Of a stretch of 64,000 nt of DNA, positions 26,812-36,100 are shown in pieces. The stretch lies in contig NZ_LMLH01000028.1 in NCBI RefSeq assembly GCF_001421885.1, positions 147,757-211,756 of the forward strand. The letters are read 5' to 3'. Both the position numbers and the translations under genes were made by a program. The notes under the pieces are model-generated. The model saw only the letters and a list, made by a program, of their open reading frames with translations, searched no databases and had not been told where the DNA came from. The DNA is from Pseudomonas sp. Leaf48. GTDB taxonomy: Bacteria > Pseudomonadota > Gammaproteobacteria > Pseudomonadales > Pseudomonadaceae. How positions within the stretch are numbered: the stretch's first letter is position 1; every line of letters begins with the position of its first letter.

Positions 26812-28182
26812 GTGACTGAACTGAATAACCTCTGGCTGACAGAAACCATTCGCCTGCGCGAAGAGCACGCCGGCCCCCTGGAGGACCTTGAAGCCAACCG
26901 ACTGGCCCGTAGCGCCGGCGGCGATTTGCCGTCGCGCATTTTGCGCCGGGCCCTATGGCTGGCCGAGCGCGATGGTCTGGCCGACGCCCTGAAACACTGG
27001 CTGCAAGGTGCGCGGCTGGCATTGTTGGTCTTGGCGGCGCTGGCCGTGATCAGCGGCGCCGGCCTGGCGTTTGCCGCACTGGGCGACGGCCAGACTCCGG
27101 TGAACGTGTTCTGGGCCTTGGGCAGCCTGCTCGGGCTGAACTTGATTCTGCTGCTGAGCTGGGCGCTCGGCCTGGTGTTTGCCGGCGAGCACGGTGCAAC
27201 GCTGGGACGCTTGTGGCTGTGGCTCAGCGAAAAATTCGCTCGCGATGCCAAAGCCGCCCAATTGGCTCCGGCGTTGCTGCTGTTGCTGCAACGACAGAAA
27301 CTCAATCGCTGGGCGATCGGCGTGCTGGTCAACAGTCTGTGGTTACTGGCGATGCTCAGCGCCTTGGTGATCCTGCTGACTCTGATGGCGACCCGGCGTT
27401 ATGGCTTTGTCTGGGAAACGACCATCCTCGGTGCTGATACCTTTATTGCCGTGACCCAGGCCCTCGGCGCGCTGCCGGCCCTGCTCGGTTTCAGTGTGCC
27501 CACCGTAGAGATGATCCGCGCCAGTGGCGACGCTGCCCTGAATATCGAAAGCGCCCGCCAGGCCTGGGCCGCATGGCTGGTCGGCGTGCTGCTGGTCTAC
27601 GGCGTTGTGCCGCGTCTTGTGCTCGCCGGGTTTTGCCTGTGGCGCTGGAGAGCCGGGCAGGCCGCCTTGCATCTGGACTTGAACCTGCCCGGTTACGCCC
27701 AATTGCGTGAACGGCTGATGCCCACCAGTGAGCGTCTGGGTGTCAGCGATGCGGCACCGACTCAACTGCACCGAGTGGAGAGCGGTGTCAGTGACCAGCA
27801 AAGCGATGGTGCGCTGCTCGTCGCCATCGAGCTGGACGATCAACGCCCATGGCCACCGCAACTGCCGAAAAACGTCAGCAATGCCGGCATCCTCGACAGC
27901 CGCGAATCGCGCAACCGACTCCTTGAACAATTAAGCCGCTTTCCCCCTGCCCGCCTGGCCATCGCTTGCGATCCGCGGCGCTCGCCGGATCGCGGCAGCC
28001 TGGCACTGATCGCCGAATTGGCGCGCAACGCCAGCGCTACCCGGGTCTGGTTGCTGCAGGCACCCCCTGGCGAAGCACTGGACGCCGAGCGTCTGGGCGA
28101 CTGGCACGTGGCGCTGCAACAACTGCAATTGCCGTTCGCCGACAGTGCCCCTATGAACTGGCTGGAGACCGGTCATGACTAA
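26812..28182 (+). CDS. DUF2868 integral membrane protein
   Basis: A 456-residue protein starting at GTG. About four membrane segments are visible (around residues 67-90, 98-122, 165-190 and 258-282), with a soluble C-terminal third. The layout matches DUF2868, which in pseudomonads precedes a DUF3482 GTPase. The stop overlaps the next start by 8 bases, so the two are coupled. The function is unknown; the fixed pairing suggests a membrane complex with the GTPase. Confidence 0.85.
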   Translation: MTELNNLWLTETIRLREEHAGPLEDLEANRLARSAGGDLPSRILRRALWLAERDGLADALKHWLQGARLALLVLAALAVISGAGLAFAALGDGQTPVNVFWALGSLLGLNLILLLSWALGLVFAGEHGATLGRLWLWLSEKFARDAKAAQLAPALLLLLQRQKLNRWAIGVLVNSLWLLAMLSALVILLTLMATRRYGFVWETTILGADTFIAVTQALGALPALLGFSVPTVEMIRASGDAALNIESARQAWAAWLVGVLLVYGVVPRLVLAGFCLWRWRAGQAALHLDLNLPGYAQLRERLMPTSERLGVSDAAPTQLHRVESGVSDQQSDGALLVAIELDDQRPWPPQLPKNVSNAGILDSRESRNRLLEQLSRFPPARLAIACDPRRSPDRGSLALIAELARNASATRVWLLQAPPGEALDAERLGDWHVALQQLQLPFADSAPMNWLETGHD

Positions 28183-29557
28183 TGCCTGGAAACAGCCCCT
28201 GAAGCTCGCGGTGGTCGGCCACACCAATGTCGGCAAAACCTCGTTGCTGCGTACCCTGACCCGGGACGTCGGCTTCGGTGAAGTCTCTCACCGCCCCAGC
28301 ACCACACGGCATGTCGAAGGCGCGCGCCTGTCGGTGGATGGCGAGCCGTTGCTCGACCTTTATGACACCCCCGGCCTGGAAGATGCCATCGCCCTGCTCG
28401 ACTACCTTGAACGCCTGGAACGTCCCGGCGAACGCCTCGACGGTCCGGCGCGGCTGGCGCGCTTCCTCGATGGCAGCGAAGCCCGGCAACGTTTCGAACA
28501 GGAAGCCAAGGTGCTGCGGCAACTGCTGGCCTCTGACGCCGGTCTCTATGTGATCGACGCCCGGGAACCAGTGCTGGCCAAGTACCGCGATGAGCTGGAG
28601 GTGCTGGCCGGCTGTGGCAAACCGCTGCTGCCGGTGCTGAATTTCGTCAGCAGCGCCAACCACCGCGAGCCTGCGTGGCGTGAAGCCCTGGCACGACTGG
28701 GCTTGCATGCCCTGGTGCGCTTCGACAGCGTCGCCCCGCCGGAGGATGGTGAGCGCCGATTGTATGAAAGCCTCGCCCTGCTGCTGGAAAGCGCCCGGCC
28801 GCAACTGGAACGCCTGATCGCCGATCAACAGGCTCAACGCCTGGCTCGTCAGCAAAGCGCGGCGCGGTTGATTGCCGAATTGCTGATCGATTGTGCCGCC
28901 TGCCGGCGCAGCGTGGTCAGCGACGTCGAGCAGGAGCAGCAAGCCATCGGCGAACTGCGCAAAGCCGTGCGCCAACGGGAACAGCGCTGCGTCGAGGCCT
29001 TGCTCAAGCTCTACGCCTTCCGCCCGCAGGACGCCGCAGCCAGCGACTTGCCGCTGCTCGATGGCCGTTGGGGCGATGACCTGTTCAACCCGGAAACCCT
29101 CAAGCTACTGGGCGTGCGGGTCGGTGGCGGCATCGCTGCAGGGGCGGCTGCGGGAGCCGGAGTCGACCTGCTGGTCGGCGGCCTGACCCTCGGCGCCGCT
29201 GCACTGGCCGGGGCTATCGCCGGCGGCGCCCTGCAAACCGCGCGAAGCTACGGCAGCCGCTTGATGGGCAAGATCAAGGGCCAGCGCGAACTCACGGTCG
29301 ATGACAACGTGCTGCGCCTGTTGGCGCTGCGCCAGCGACAACTGCTGCAGGCGTTGAATGTCCGAGGACACGCGGCGCTGGACAGCATCCAGGTGGCCAC
29401 GCCTCAGGACAAGACCTGGCGCGAAGGCAAGCTGCCCGAAGCCCTGAACAAGGCCCGGGCGCACCCACAGTGGTCATCGCTCAATCCGCACGCGAAGCTC
29501 AATCAGGCCGAGCGACAGGAACAGGTTGAGGCGCTGGCCGCAAAGATCCTTGAGTAG
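28175..29557 (+). CDS. DUF3482 Era-like GTPase
   Basis: A 460-residue P-loop GTPase. G1 is GHTNVGKTS (about residues 15-23), switch I includes a conserved Thr near PSTTRHVEG, and G3 is DTPGLED. The G4 position reads NFVSSANHRE rather than a canonical NKxD, so base specificity is uncertain. A helical domain follows, then a Gly/Ala-rich hydrophobic stretch (GGGIAAGAAAGAG...GAIAGGAL, about 312-352) that could insert in or dip into the membrane. It is coupled to the DUF2868 gene. The biological role is unknown. Confidence 0.87.
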   Translation: MTNAWKQPLKLAVVGHTNVGKTSLLRTLTRDVGFGEVSHRPSTTRHVEGARLSVDGEPLLDLYDTPGLEDAIALLDYLERLERPGERLDGPARLARFLDGSEARQRFEQEAKVLRQLLASDAGLYVIDAREPVLAKYRDELEVLAGCGKPLLPVLNFVSSANHREPAWREALARLGLHALVRFDSVAPPEDGERRLYESLALLLESARPQLERLIADQQAQRLARQQSAARLIAELLIDCAACRRSVVSDVEQEQQAIGELRKAVRQREQRCVEALLKLYAFRPQDAAASDLPLLDGRWGDDLFNPETLKLLGVRVGGGIAAGAAAGAGVDLLVGGLTLGAAALAGAIAGGALQTARSYGSRLMGKIKGQRELTVDDNVLRLLALRQRQLLQALNVRGHAALDSIQVATPQDKTWREGKLPEALNKARAHPQWSSLNPHAKLNQAERQEQVEALAAKILE

Positions 29558-29562
29558 CCAGG

Positions 29563-30048
29563 TCAGCCCAGGACAGCCAGTGCCCGGGCAGCCTCGGCCA
29601 GTTCCAGCTCGCTGAACACCTGCACGCCATGGCGCTTGAGCAACGCCGCCGTCACCCCTTCGCCGCTGACCTTGACCCCGCTGAACGTGCCGTCATAGGT
29701 CAGCAGATTGCCACAGGAGGGGCTGTTGGCCTTGAGTACGGCGATGCGGATGCCGTGCTGTTGCACCAGTTCCAGCGCCTGATGTGCTCCGGACAGAAAC
29801 TGCGCACTGACATCCTCGCCCTCAGTGGTGATCACCAGCGCCTGGCCGTCGAGCACTTGCGCGCCCTGCCCACCCGGAATTTCCGCCGCCGCCCGTGGCG
29901 TTGGCAGCCCACCGGCCACCTCCGGGCACAACGGCACTACCCGGCCTTCGTCGAGCCACAGTTGCAGCAGATCGAACGGCCCGCTCGCCCCGCCGTCATA
30001 ACGCACGCGGTGGCCCAACAGGCAGCGACTGACCAGAATCTTTTCCAT
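29563..30048 (-). CDS. DUF523 family protein
   Basis: A 161-residue protein with the DUF523 signature: MEKILVSRCLLGHRVRYDG, PLCPEVAGGLPTPR, LKANSPSCG and TGVFSGV-like GTFSGVKVSGEGV. Conserved cysteines (SRCLLG, PLCPE, SPSCG) suggest a metal or cluster site, but no activity is established as far as I know. The ATG at 30048 is chosen for its match to family starts; a longer frame overlaps the upstream gene. Its start lies two bases from the stop of the 2OG oxygenase gene, suggesting one operon. Confidence 0.88.
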   Translation of the reverse strand: MEKILVSRCLLGHRVRYDGGASGPFDLLQLWLDEGRVVPLCPEVAGGLPTPRAAAEIPGGQGAQVLDGQALVITTEGEDVSAQFLSGAHQALELVQQHGIRIAVLKANSPSCGNLLTYDGTFSGVKVSGEGVTAALLKRHGVQVFSELELAEAARALAVLG

Positions 30049-30049
30049 C

Positions 30050-30682
30050 TCAGAACGGCTCGTTGCCACGGCGACGGAACCAGCCGGTCAACGACAGGCG
30101 ATCACGGGTCGCGGGCAGGACTTCGTGGGGCACCTCACCCGACAGAAACACCACCAGACAACCACCTATAGGCTGCACGTCGTAGGCTCGGTCATTGTCC
30201 AGGTACATGCGCAACTGACCGCCGTGCTCCGGCAACCAGGCGTCATTGAGGTAAACCACCGCCGAGACCATGCGCCGGTCGTCATCGCGGAAGCGGTCGA
30301 CATGCTTGAGGTAGAAGGCACCAGGTGGATACATCGCAAAATGGCTTTCGAAATCCTCCAGCCCCAGAAACAAGCCACGATTGATCGCCTCGCGCAGGCT
30401 GTCCATCAGGCTCAGGTAGCTGTCGCAGGCTTCGGCCTGACCGGGATCGATCCACTGGATATGATCACCACGGATTCCTTCGCGGATCTCCGACGTCGGC
30501 CCGCGGCCCACGGCGGCCGGGGCCAGTTCACCCTCGGCGGCACGTTTACGGCACTCGGCCGCCAGTGCCCGGGTCAGATCCAGGGGCAGGAAAATATTCT
30601 GCTGCGACCAGCCGTGCTCGGCCAGGTCGTCGACGATTCGTAACAGCAGCGGGTGATCAGAGGATATTTGCATGGCGCGCAT
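30050..30682 (-). CDS. 2-oxoglutarate/Fe(II)-dependent oxygenase
   Basis: A 210-residue prolyl-4-hydroxylase-like dioxygenase. The iron triad is visible as KHVDRF (His and Asp, HxD) and the distal His in EVPHEVLP. The 2-oxoglutarate-binding Arg lies in RLSLTGWFRR. The ATG at 30682 has AGGA five bases upstream; another ATG three codons on is possible. The substrate is unknown. It is followed immediately by the DUF523 gene. Confidence 0.87.
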   Translation of the reverse strand: MRAMQISSDHPLLLRIVDDLAEHGWSQQNIFLPLDLTRALAAECRKRAAEGELAPAAVGRGPTSEIREGIRGDHIQWIDPGQAEACDSYLSLMDSLREAINRGLFLGLEDFESHFAMYPPGAFYLKHVDRFRDDDRRMVSAVVYLNDAWLPEHGGQLRMYLDNDRAYDVQPIGGCLVVFLSGEVPHEVLPATRDRLSLTGWFRRRGNEPF

Positions 30683-30790
30683 AGTATTCCTGTGCCCGGA
30701 AATCCGACAGAGCCACGCAGCGGGTTGATACGAATTCTCGACAAGTAGGGATGCCACACGGAGAATAGTCGCCTGCTGACAGGAGTCCCT

Positions 30791-31543
30791 ATGCGCCGTT
30801 TGCTTTTATCACTGTTGATGCTCTGCGTTTTGCCCGCCTGGGCAGACGGCCATGACCAGTTGTACAAGGTCGCCGGCTGGCCGGAACAACGCGCGCATTT
30901 CACCGACGCCCTTTCAGCCGCTCAGCAACGCTACCAGAGCAGCCTGCCACCGGCGGTATTTCAGGCGCTACTTACCAACAGCAATCAACGCTTTGCTGCC
31001 AATGCGGTGGACCAGCGTGCCGAAGCGCAGTTGCGCAAGAACCTCGCCAACCCGAAACCGGCGCTGACCTTCTTTCAGTCGCCCCTGGGCAAGAAGGTCG
31101 TCGCCGCCGAGTTGCTGGCGACCCGTCGCGACCAACTGGCAAAAAATGCCAAGGGTTTGCCGAAGATGCAGGCCAGCGACAGCCGTATGCTGATCATCGG
31201 TCACCTGGCCCAGGCCCTGCCTGCTCGTGAGGCCGGCGCAGAAGTCAGCCTGGCGATTGCCGGCGTGGCAGCGGACAGCTTGAGTTCGATGATCCCCGGT
31301 TTGCTTGGCACCGGTCAGGCCCAAAGCATGTTGAATGGCCAGCGCCAGCGCCTGATGGACCAGATCGGCAGCGATCTGAACAACACGCTGCTGTATGTGT
31401 ATCGCGACCTGTCGGACAACGAACTGGAAGAATTCGCCACCTTTGCCGAGTCGGCTGAAGGCCAGGCGTATTACCAGGCGGCCCTGGCGGCGATTCGGGC
31501 GGGGTTGGCGGTGGGGCAGAGTTCGTCGAATCTCACCCAATGA
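30791..31543 (+). CDS. DUF2059-type secreted protein
   Basis: A 250-residue protein with a signal peptide (MRRLLLSLLMLCVLPAWA) and a predicted periplasmic, mostly helical body. The segment YVYRDLSDNELEEFATFAESAEGQAYYQAAL fits the DUF2059 signature near the C-terminus. Function unknown. It is divergent from the 2OG oxygenase gene. Confidence 0.78.
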   Translation: MRRLLLSLLMLCVLPAWADGHDQLYKVAGWPEQRAHFTDALSAAQQRYQSSLPPAVFQALLTNSNQRFAANAVDQRAEAQLRKNLANPKPALTFFQSPLGKKVVAAELLATRRDQLAKNAKGLPKMQASDSRMLIIGHLAQALPAREAGAEVSLAIAGVAADSLSSMIPGLLGTGQAQSMLNGQRQRLMDQIGSDLNNTLLYVYRDLSDNELEEFATFAESAEGQAYYQAALAAIRAGLAVGQSSSNLTQ

Positions 31544-31565
31544 TCTTCGGCGCCTTGTAAATAGC

Positions 31566-31642
31566 TTTCGCGAGCAAGCCCGCTCCCACAGGGGATCTGA
31601 GTCGATCACAAATCCAATGCAGGAGCGGGCTTGCTCGCGAAG
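31566..31642. repeat. REPIN (GCGGGCTTGCTCGCGAA class)
   Basis: An inverted pair TTTCGCGAGCAAGCCCGCTC and GAGCGGGCTTGCTCGCGAAG between two convergent genes. Confidence 0.85.
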
Positions 31643-31657
31643 AGGCCCTGGCTGTCG

Positions 31658-32605
31658 CTAGGAATTGCGGCCCTTGATCCGCTTGCTCAAGAACCCGAAA
31701 TACTCCTGGCGCATCACCAGCGTCTCATTCGCCAGATGATGCCGCCCCTCTGGCAACATCAACACCTGCGGCCGATCGAATTTGCCGCGCAGCACTTGCA
31801 GATTGTGCTGCCAGTCCACCGTCATATCCGCCTGCCCCTGCACAATCAGCGGGCGCCGAGTGCTCAGGGGCGCGGCTTCGATGCGTTTGATCCAGCGCGA
31901 CAGCGCGCCCACCCAGGCTGTGGGCAGCCGCAGCGGCTGCAATGGATCGGCCTGCAGGAACGGTAAAAACGCCGGATCGTTGGAGTTCTCGCTGAAGCGC
32001 CGGGCAATGGCTTTGACGAAAGGCTTGAGCAGGTAATAACTCAGCTGCGACCAACCCCAGGCCCGTGGCCGCACCAGCGGTGACAACAGAATCACCTGGC
32101 CCTGGGCCGGGCTGCTCGCACCGGCATTGAGCACGTGATCGACCACAATCGCCCCGCCCGTGCTTTGCCCGCACAGGTGCCATGGCTGCGGCAGATCAAG
32201 GGACTGCGCCTCGCGAAACAGCCCTTGCAGCGTGTCCTGATACTCGGCGAAATCCTTGATGCTGGCGCGCTCGCCGCTGGATAGACCATGCCCCGGCAGG
32301 TCGCAGGCAATCACCGCAAAGTCCTGGTCCAGCGCCCACTCGATCACATGCCGGTAAAGCCCGGTGTGGTCGTAGAAACCGTGGAAGACAAACAGCGTCG
32401 CCTTCGCCCGTTCCGGCCACCAGAACTGGCTGACCAGTTCATAACCATCGACCTCGAAGCGCCCCAGGCCACTGCGAACCTGACGCTGCGGAAAATCCAG
32501 CCCGTAGAACCGCTGATAGGCCTGCGCCTGCGCCGATAACGGCTGCATGGCCGCCAGTGGCCGCAGGCTGGCACGCAAATCATCAGGGTCAAAAGTGGCA
32601 GACAT
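31658..32605 (-). CDS. Alpha/beta hydrolase (serine aminopeptidase S33 / monoacylglycerol lipase-like)
   Basis: A 315-residue hydrolase. FVFHGFYDHTGLY is the oxyanion-hole region, LCGQSTGGAIV the nucleophile elbow (GxSxG), a DMTVDW segment is a candidate for the acid, and GRHHLANE carries the likely catalytic His. No signal peptide is seen. The family is usually annotated as lysophospholipase or Hydrolase_4. The ATG at 32605 has GGAA six bases upstream and is preferred over a TTG two codons earlier. Confidence 0.87.
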   Translation of the reverse strand: MSATFDPDDLRASLRPLAAMQPLSAQAQAYQRFYGLDFPQRQVRSGLGRFEVDGYELVSQFWWPERAKATLFVFHGFYDHTGLYRHVIEWALDQDFAVIACDLPGHGLSSGERASIKDFAEYQDTLQGLFREAQSLDLPQPWHLCGQSTGGAIVVDHVLNAGASSPAQGQVILLSPLVRPRAWGWSQLSYYLLKPFVKAIARRFSENSNDPAFLPFLQADPLQPLRLPTAWVGALSRWIKRIEAAPLSTRRPLIVQGQADMTVDWQHNLQVLRGKFDRPQVLMLPEGRHHLANETLVMRQEYFGFLSKRIKGRNS

Positions 32606-32702
32606 GAACAATTCCAGAGCATGAAACGGACTTTATAGACCTGCGATATTCATCTGTAGCGGCAAGCATGGCAAGCTGGGCGGCCTTCGAGGATTGATAC
32701 CC

Positions 32703-33284
32703 ATGCGCTCGCCCTACCGCACCACTTTGTTTGCCAGCCTGCTCGCCCTGGTGTGCGCCGGGGTGCTGTGGGCGGCTTACGACTGGTTTCAAGGGCGTTA
32801 CCTGCGTACCTTCAGCGAGCATACCGCAGTGTTTTCCGGCGACCCGTTGCGCCTTCCGGACAACCTCGCCGGCCCCGGCGCCATCCGTCTGGTGCATTTC
32901 TGGGACCCGGCCTGCCCGTGCAACGTCGGCAACCAACAACACCTGAGCGAACTGGTCGAGCGCTATGAGCCCCATGGCGTGGAGTTCTATGCGGTACAAA
33001 AGCCCGGCAGCCATGGCCAGTTACCCAACACCTTGAGCGACCTCAAATCCATCACCGTCCTGCCCGGCTCCGAACAGATTCCCGCCAGCCCGGCCGTGGC
33101 CATCTGGGATCGCAGCGGCAAACTGGCGTACTTCGGCCCCTACAGCGAAGGCCTGACCTGCAATTCGAGCAACAGCTTCATCGAACCGATCCTGCAAGCG
33201 CTGGATGAAGGCCGTGCGGTGAGTGCCACGCATACGCTGGCTGTGGGCTGTTACTGCCCGTGGCCGGTCGATCCGGCGAAATAG
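32703..33284 (+). CDS. Membrane-anchored thioredoxin-fold protein (DUF6436-like)
   Basis: A 193-residue protein with one N-terminal membrane segment (about residues 7-24) and a periplasmic thioredoxin-like domain. LVHFWDPACPCNVGNQQHL holds a C-P-C in place of the usual CxxC, and a second Cys pair, GCYCPW, is near the C-terminus. I recall this arrangement as DUF6436. The redox role is inferred. The start is at the ATG at 32703, with GAGG upstream; a TTG three codons earlier is an alternative. Confidence 0.78.
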   Translation: MRSPYRTTLFASLLALVCAGVLWAAYDWFQGRYLRTFSEHTAVFSGDPLRLPDNLAGPGAIRLVHFWDPACPCNVGNQQHLSELVERYEPHGVEFYAVQKPGSHGQLPNTLSDLKSITVLPGSEQIPASPAVAIWDRSGKLAYFGPYSEGLTCNSSNSFIEPILQALDEGRAVSATHTLAVGCYCPWPVDPAK

Positions 33285-33387
33285 GGACAAGCACGGCAAA
33301 ACGAATCCCTCCTATGGGCGATGCGCCAAAGAGTCGGGCCGTGATAAACAATGGCACCAGGGAACACAATAACAACAAGGAGTTTTC

Positions 33388-35799
33388 ATGAAACGTAGCC
33401 TGATCGCGCTTGTTCTTCTGATCGTTGTCCTCGCCGCCGGTGCCGGCGGGTACCTCTACAGCAAGCAGCCGTCACGCCAGGGCACGATGCAGTTGCAACA
33501 CCTGCAAGGCCCGGTCACCGTTCGCTACGACGAACGCGGCGTCCCGCATATTCGCGCCGAGAACGAAACCGACCTGTACCGCGCCCTCGGCTACGTGCAT
33601 GCCCAGGACCGCTTGTTCCAGATGGAAGTCCTGCGTCGCCTTGCCCGCGGCGAGCTGGCCGAAGTGCTCGGGCCGAAACTGCTCGATACCGACAAATTGA
33701 TGCGCAGCCTGCGCATTCGCGAGCGCGCCGAAACCTACCTGGCGAACCTGGACAAATCGACCCCGGCCTTTATCGCCATGCAGGCCTACCTGGACGGCAT
33801 CAACCAGTATCAGGACAGCCACGCCCGCCCCGTCGAATTCGATGTGCTGGGCATTCCCAAGCGCCCATTCACTACCCAGGACACCATCAGCATCGCCGGC
33901 TACATGGCCTACAGCTTTGCCGCGGCGTTTCGCACCGAGCCATTGCTGACCTATGTTCGCGATCAGTTGGGGGCGAACTATCTGGATGTGTTCGATCTCG
34001 GCTGGCAGTCCAAGGGCGTGCTGGCGAACCATCACAACACCAGCGTGCCGCCACTGGCCAATGCCGACTGGAAAGACCTCAATGCCCTCGCCCGACTGAG
34101 CGAGCAGGCACTGGCCGACAATGGCCTGCCACAGTTCGAGGGCAGCAACGCCTGGGTCGTCGCAGGCGGCCGCACCAAAAGCGGCAAGCCGCTGCTGGCC
34201 GGTGATCCGCATATCCGCTTTTCCGCGCCGTCGGTGTGGTACGAAGCGCAGCTCTCGGCGCCGGGCTTCGACCTTTACGGCCACTATCAGGCCCTGATGC
34301 CGTTCGCTTCGCTGGGCATGAACCGCGACTTCGGCTGGAGCATCACCATGTTCCAGAACGATGACCTCGATCTGATCGCCGAGAAGGTCAACCCGAACAA
34401 CTCCAACCAGGTCTGGTATCGCGGCGACTGGGTGGACATGACCACCAGCGAGCAGCAGATCGCGGTCAAGGGCCAGGCGCCGGTGACGCTGGTACTGCGC
34501 CAGTCGCCGCACGGCCCGATCGTGAACGACGCCCTGGGTGCCAGCGTCGGCAAAACGCCGATCGCCATGTGGTGGGGCTTCCTGGAAAGCCAGAACCCGA
34601 TTCTTGAAGGCTTCTATCAGCTCAACCGCGCCGAGACCCTGAGCAAAGCCCGCAGCGCCGCCGCCAAGATCCATGCACCAGGCCTGAATGTGGTGTGGGC
34701 AAACGCCAAAGGCGACATCGCCTGGTGGGCAGCTGCGCAATTACCCAAGCGTCCCGCCGGCGTGCGCCCGGAGTTCATCCTGGACGGCAGCACGGCCGAG
34801 GCGGACAAGGACGGCTTCTACCCGTTCAGCGCCAACCCGCAGGAAGAGAACCCGGCTCGGGGCTACATTGTCTCGGCCAACTTCCAGCCGCTATCACCAA
34901 CAGGCATGGAGATTCCCGGCTATTACAACCTTGCCGATCGTGGCCAGCAGCTCGATCGCCAACTGGGCGACAACGCCGTCAAGTGGGACCTGGAAAACAG
35001 TCAGAAGCTGCAACTGGGTACCACCACCGCCTACGGCCCTCGCCTAATGGCGCCGCTGCTGCCGGTATTGCGTGAAGTGGTGAGCGACGCCGCCGAACTC
35101 AAACTGGTGGAACAACTGGCCCTGTGGCAAGGCGACTACCCGCTCGATTCGACCAGCGCCACGCTGTTCAATCAGCTCCTGTTCAACCTGGCTGACGCCG
35201 CCATGCACGATGAACTGGGCAACGACTTCTTCGAAACCCTGCTTTCGACCCGGGTGATTGACGCCGCGCTGCCGCGCCTGGCCGCCACCGCAGATTCGCC
35301 ATGGTGGGACAACCGCGACACTCCCGGCAAGGAAACCCGCGCCGACACCGTGAAGGCTGCGTGGCAGGCGAGCATCGCCCACCTCAAGACCACTCTGGGT
35401 GCGGACTTTGCCCAATGGCAATGGGGCAACGCCCACACACTGACCCACGGCCATCCCCTGGGGCAGCAAAAACCGCTGGACCGGTTCTTCAATGTCGGTC
35501 CATTCGCCGCCCCTGGCAGTCATGAAGTGCCGAACAACCTTTCGGCGAAGATCGGCCCGGCTCCGTGGCCCGTCACCTACGGCCCCTCGACCCGGCGCCT
35601 GATCGACTTCGCCGACCCGGCCCACAGCCTGACCATCAACCCGGTTGGTCAGAGTGGTGTGCTGTTCGACAGCCACTATGACGATCAGGCCGAAGCCTAT
35701 GTCGACGGGATGTATTTCCAGGCGCATCTGAGTGATGAAGAGGTCACGGCCAATACACGCAGTACGTTGAAGCTGGTGCCGGCGCGGGCTGCGCAGTAG
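33388..35799 (+). CDS. hacB: Penicillin/acyl-homoserine-lactone acylase (Ntn hydrolase, HacB-like)
   Basis: An 803-residue precursor of the S45 N-terminal nucleophile hydrolase family. It has an N-terminal membrane/signal segment (residues 1-24), the alpha chain, then the autocleavage site EGSNAWVVAGG with the nucleophile Ser253 that begins the beta chain. RDFGWSITMFQNDDLDL and the C-terminal GQSGVLFDSHYDDQ are typical beta-chain motifs. In P. aeruginosa the homologue beside the spu operon is HacB, which cleaves long-chain AHL signals; the same neighbourhood here supports that name. AAGGAG precedes the start. Confidence 0.88.
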   Translation: MKRSLIALVLLIVVLAAGAGGYLYSKQPSRQGTMQLQHLQGPVTVRYDERGVPHIRAENETDLYRALGYVHAQDRLFQMEVLRRLARGELAEVLGPKLLDTDKLMRSLRIRERAETYLANLDKSTPAFIAMQAYLDGINQYQDSHARPVEFDVLGIPKRPFTTQDTISIAGYMAYSFAAAFRTEPLLTYVRDQLGANYLDVFDLGWQSKGVLANHHNTSVPPLANADWKDLNALARLSEQALADNGLPQFEGSNAWVVAGGRTKSGKPLLAGDPHIRFSAPSVWYEAQLSAPGFDLYGHYQALMPFASLGMNRDFGWSITMFQNDDLDLIAEKVNPNNSNQVWYRGDWVDMTTSEQQIAVKGQAPVTLVLRQSPHGPIVNDALGASVGKTPIAMWWGFLESQNPILEGFYQLNRAETLSKARSAAAKIHAPGLNVVWANAKGDIAWWAAAQLPKRPAGVRPEFILDGSTAEADKDGFYPFSANPQEENPARGYIVSANFQPLSPTGMEIPGYYNLADRGQQLDRQLGDNAVKWDLENSQKLQLGTTTAYGPRLMAPLLPVLREVVSDAAELKLVEQLALWQGDYPLDSTSATLFNQLLFNLADAAMHDELGNDFFETLLSTRVIDAALPRLAATADSPWWDNRDTPGKETRADTVKAAWQASIAHLKTTLGADFAQWQWGNAHTLTHGHPLGQQKPLDRFFNVGPFAAPGSHEVPNNLSAKIGPAPWPVTYGPSTRRLIDFADPAHSLTINPVGQSGVLFDSHYDDQAEAYVDGMYFQAHLSDEEVTANTRSTLKLVPARAAQ

Positions 35800-36100
35800 G
35801 TCTTTGCTGGCCGGGCTGACGCCATCGCGGGCAAGCCCGCTCCCACAGGGGTCTGCTGTGTAGCGCAGGCAGCAACCACACCAGAGATTCGCTTAGGGAT
35901 CAGGAGTCGGGGTTCTGGCCGATGAGCTTCGTTAAGGCCGTCCGGACAACCCACTGGATGGCATGGAAACCTGTAGGCGCCGGCTTGCTGGCGATGGTGT
36001 GTCAGTCGACATCAATGCTGCTGAACCACCATCGCCAGCAAGCCGGCTCCTACAAAGTATCTGGGGTGGCCACAGGATAGCGGTCAACCCGACTTCAGGC
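35800..36100. repeat. Intergenic region with REP elements between hacB and spuH
   Basis: A single REP (CATCGCGGGCAAGCCCGCTC, 35823-35848) and a REPIN (35972-36054; TGTAGGCGCCGGCTTGCTGG facing its inverse) lie between the convergent genes. The rest shows no gene. Confidence 0.8.
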
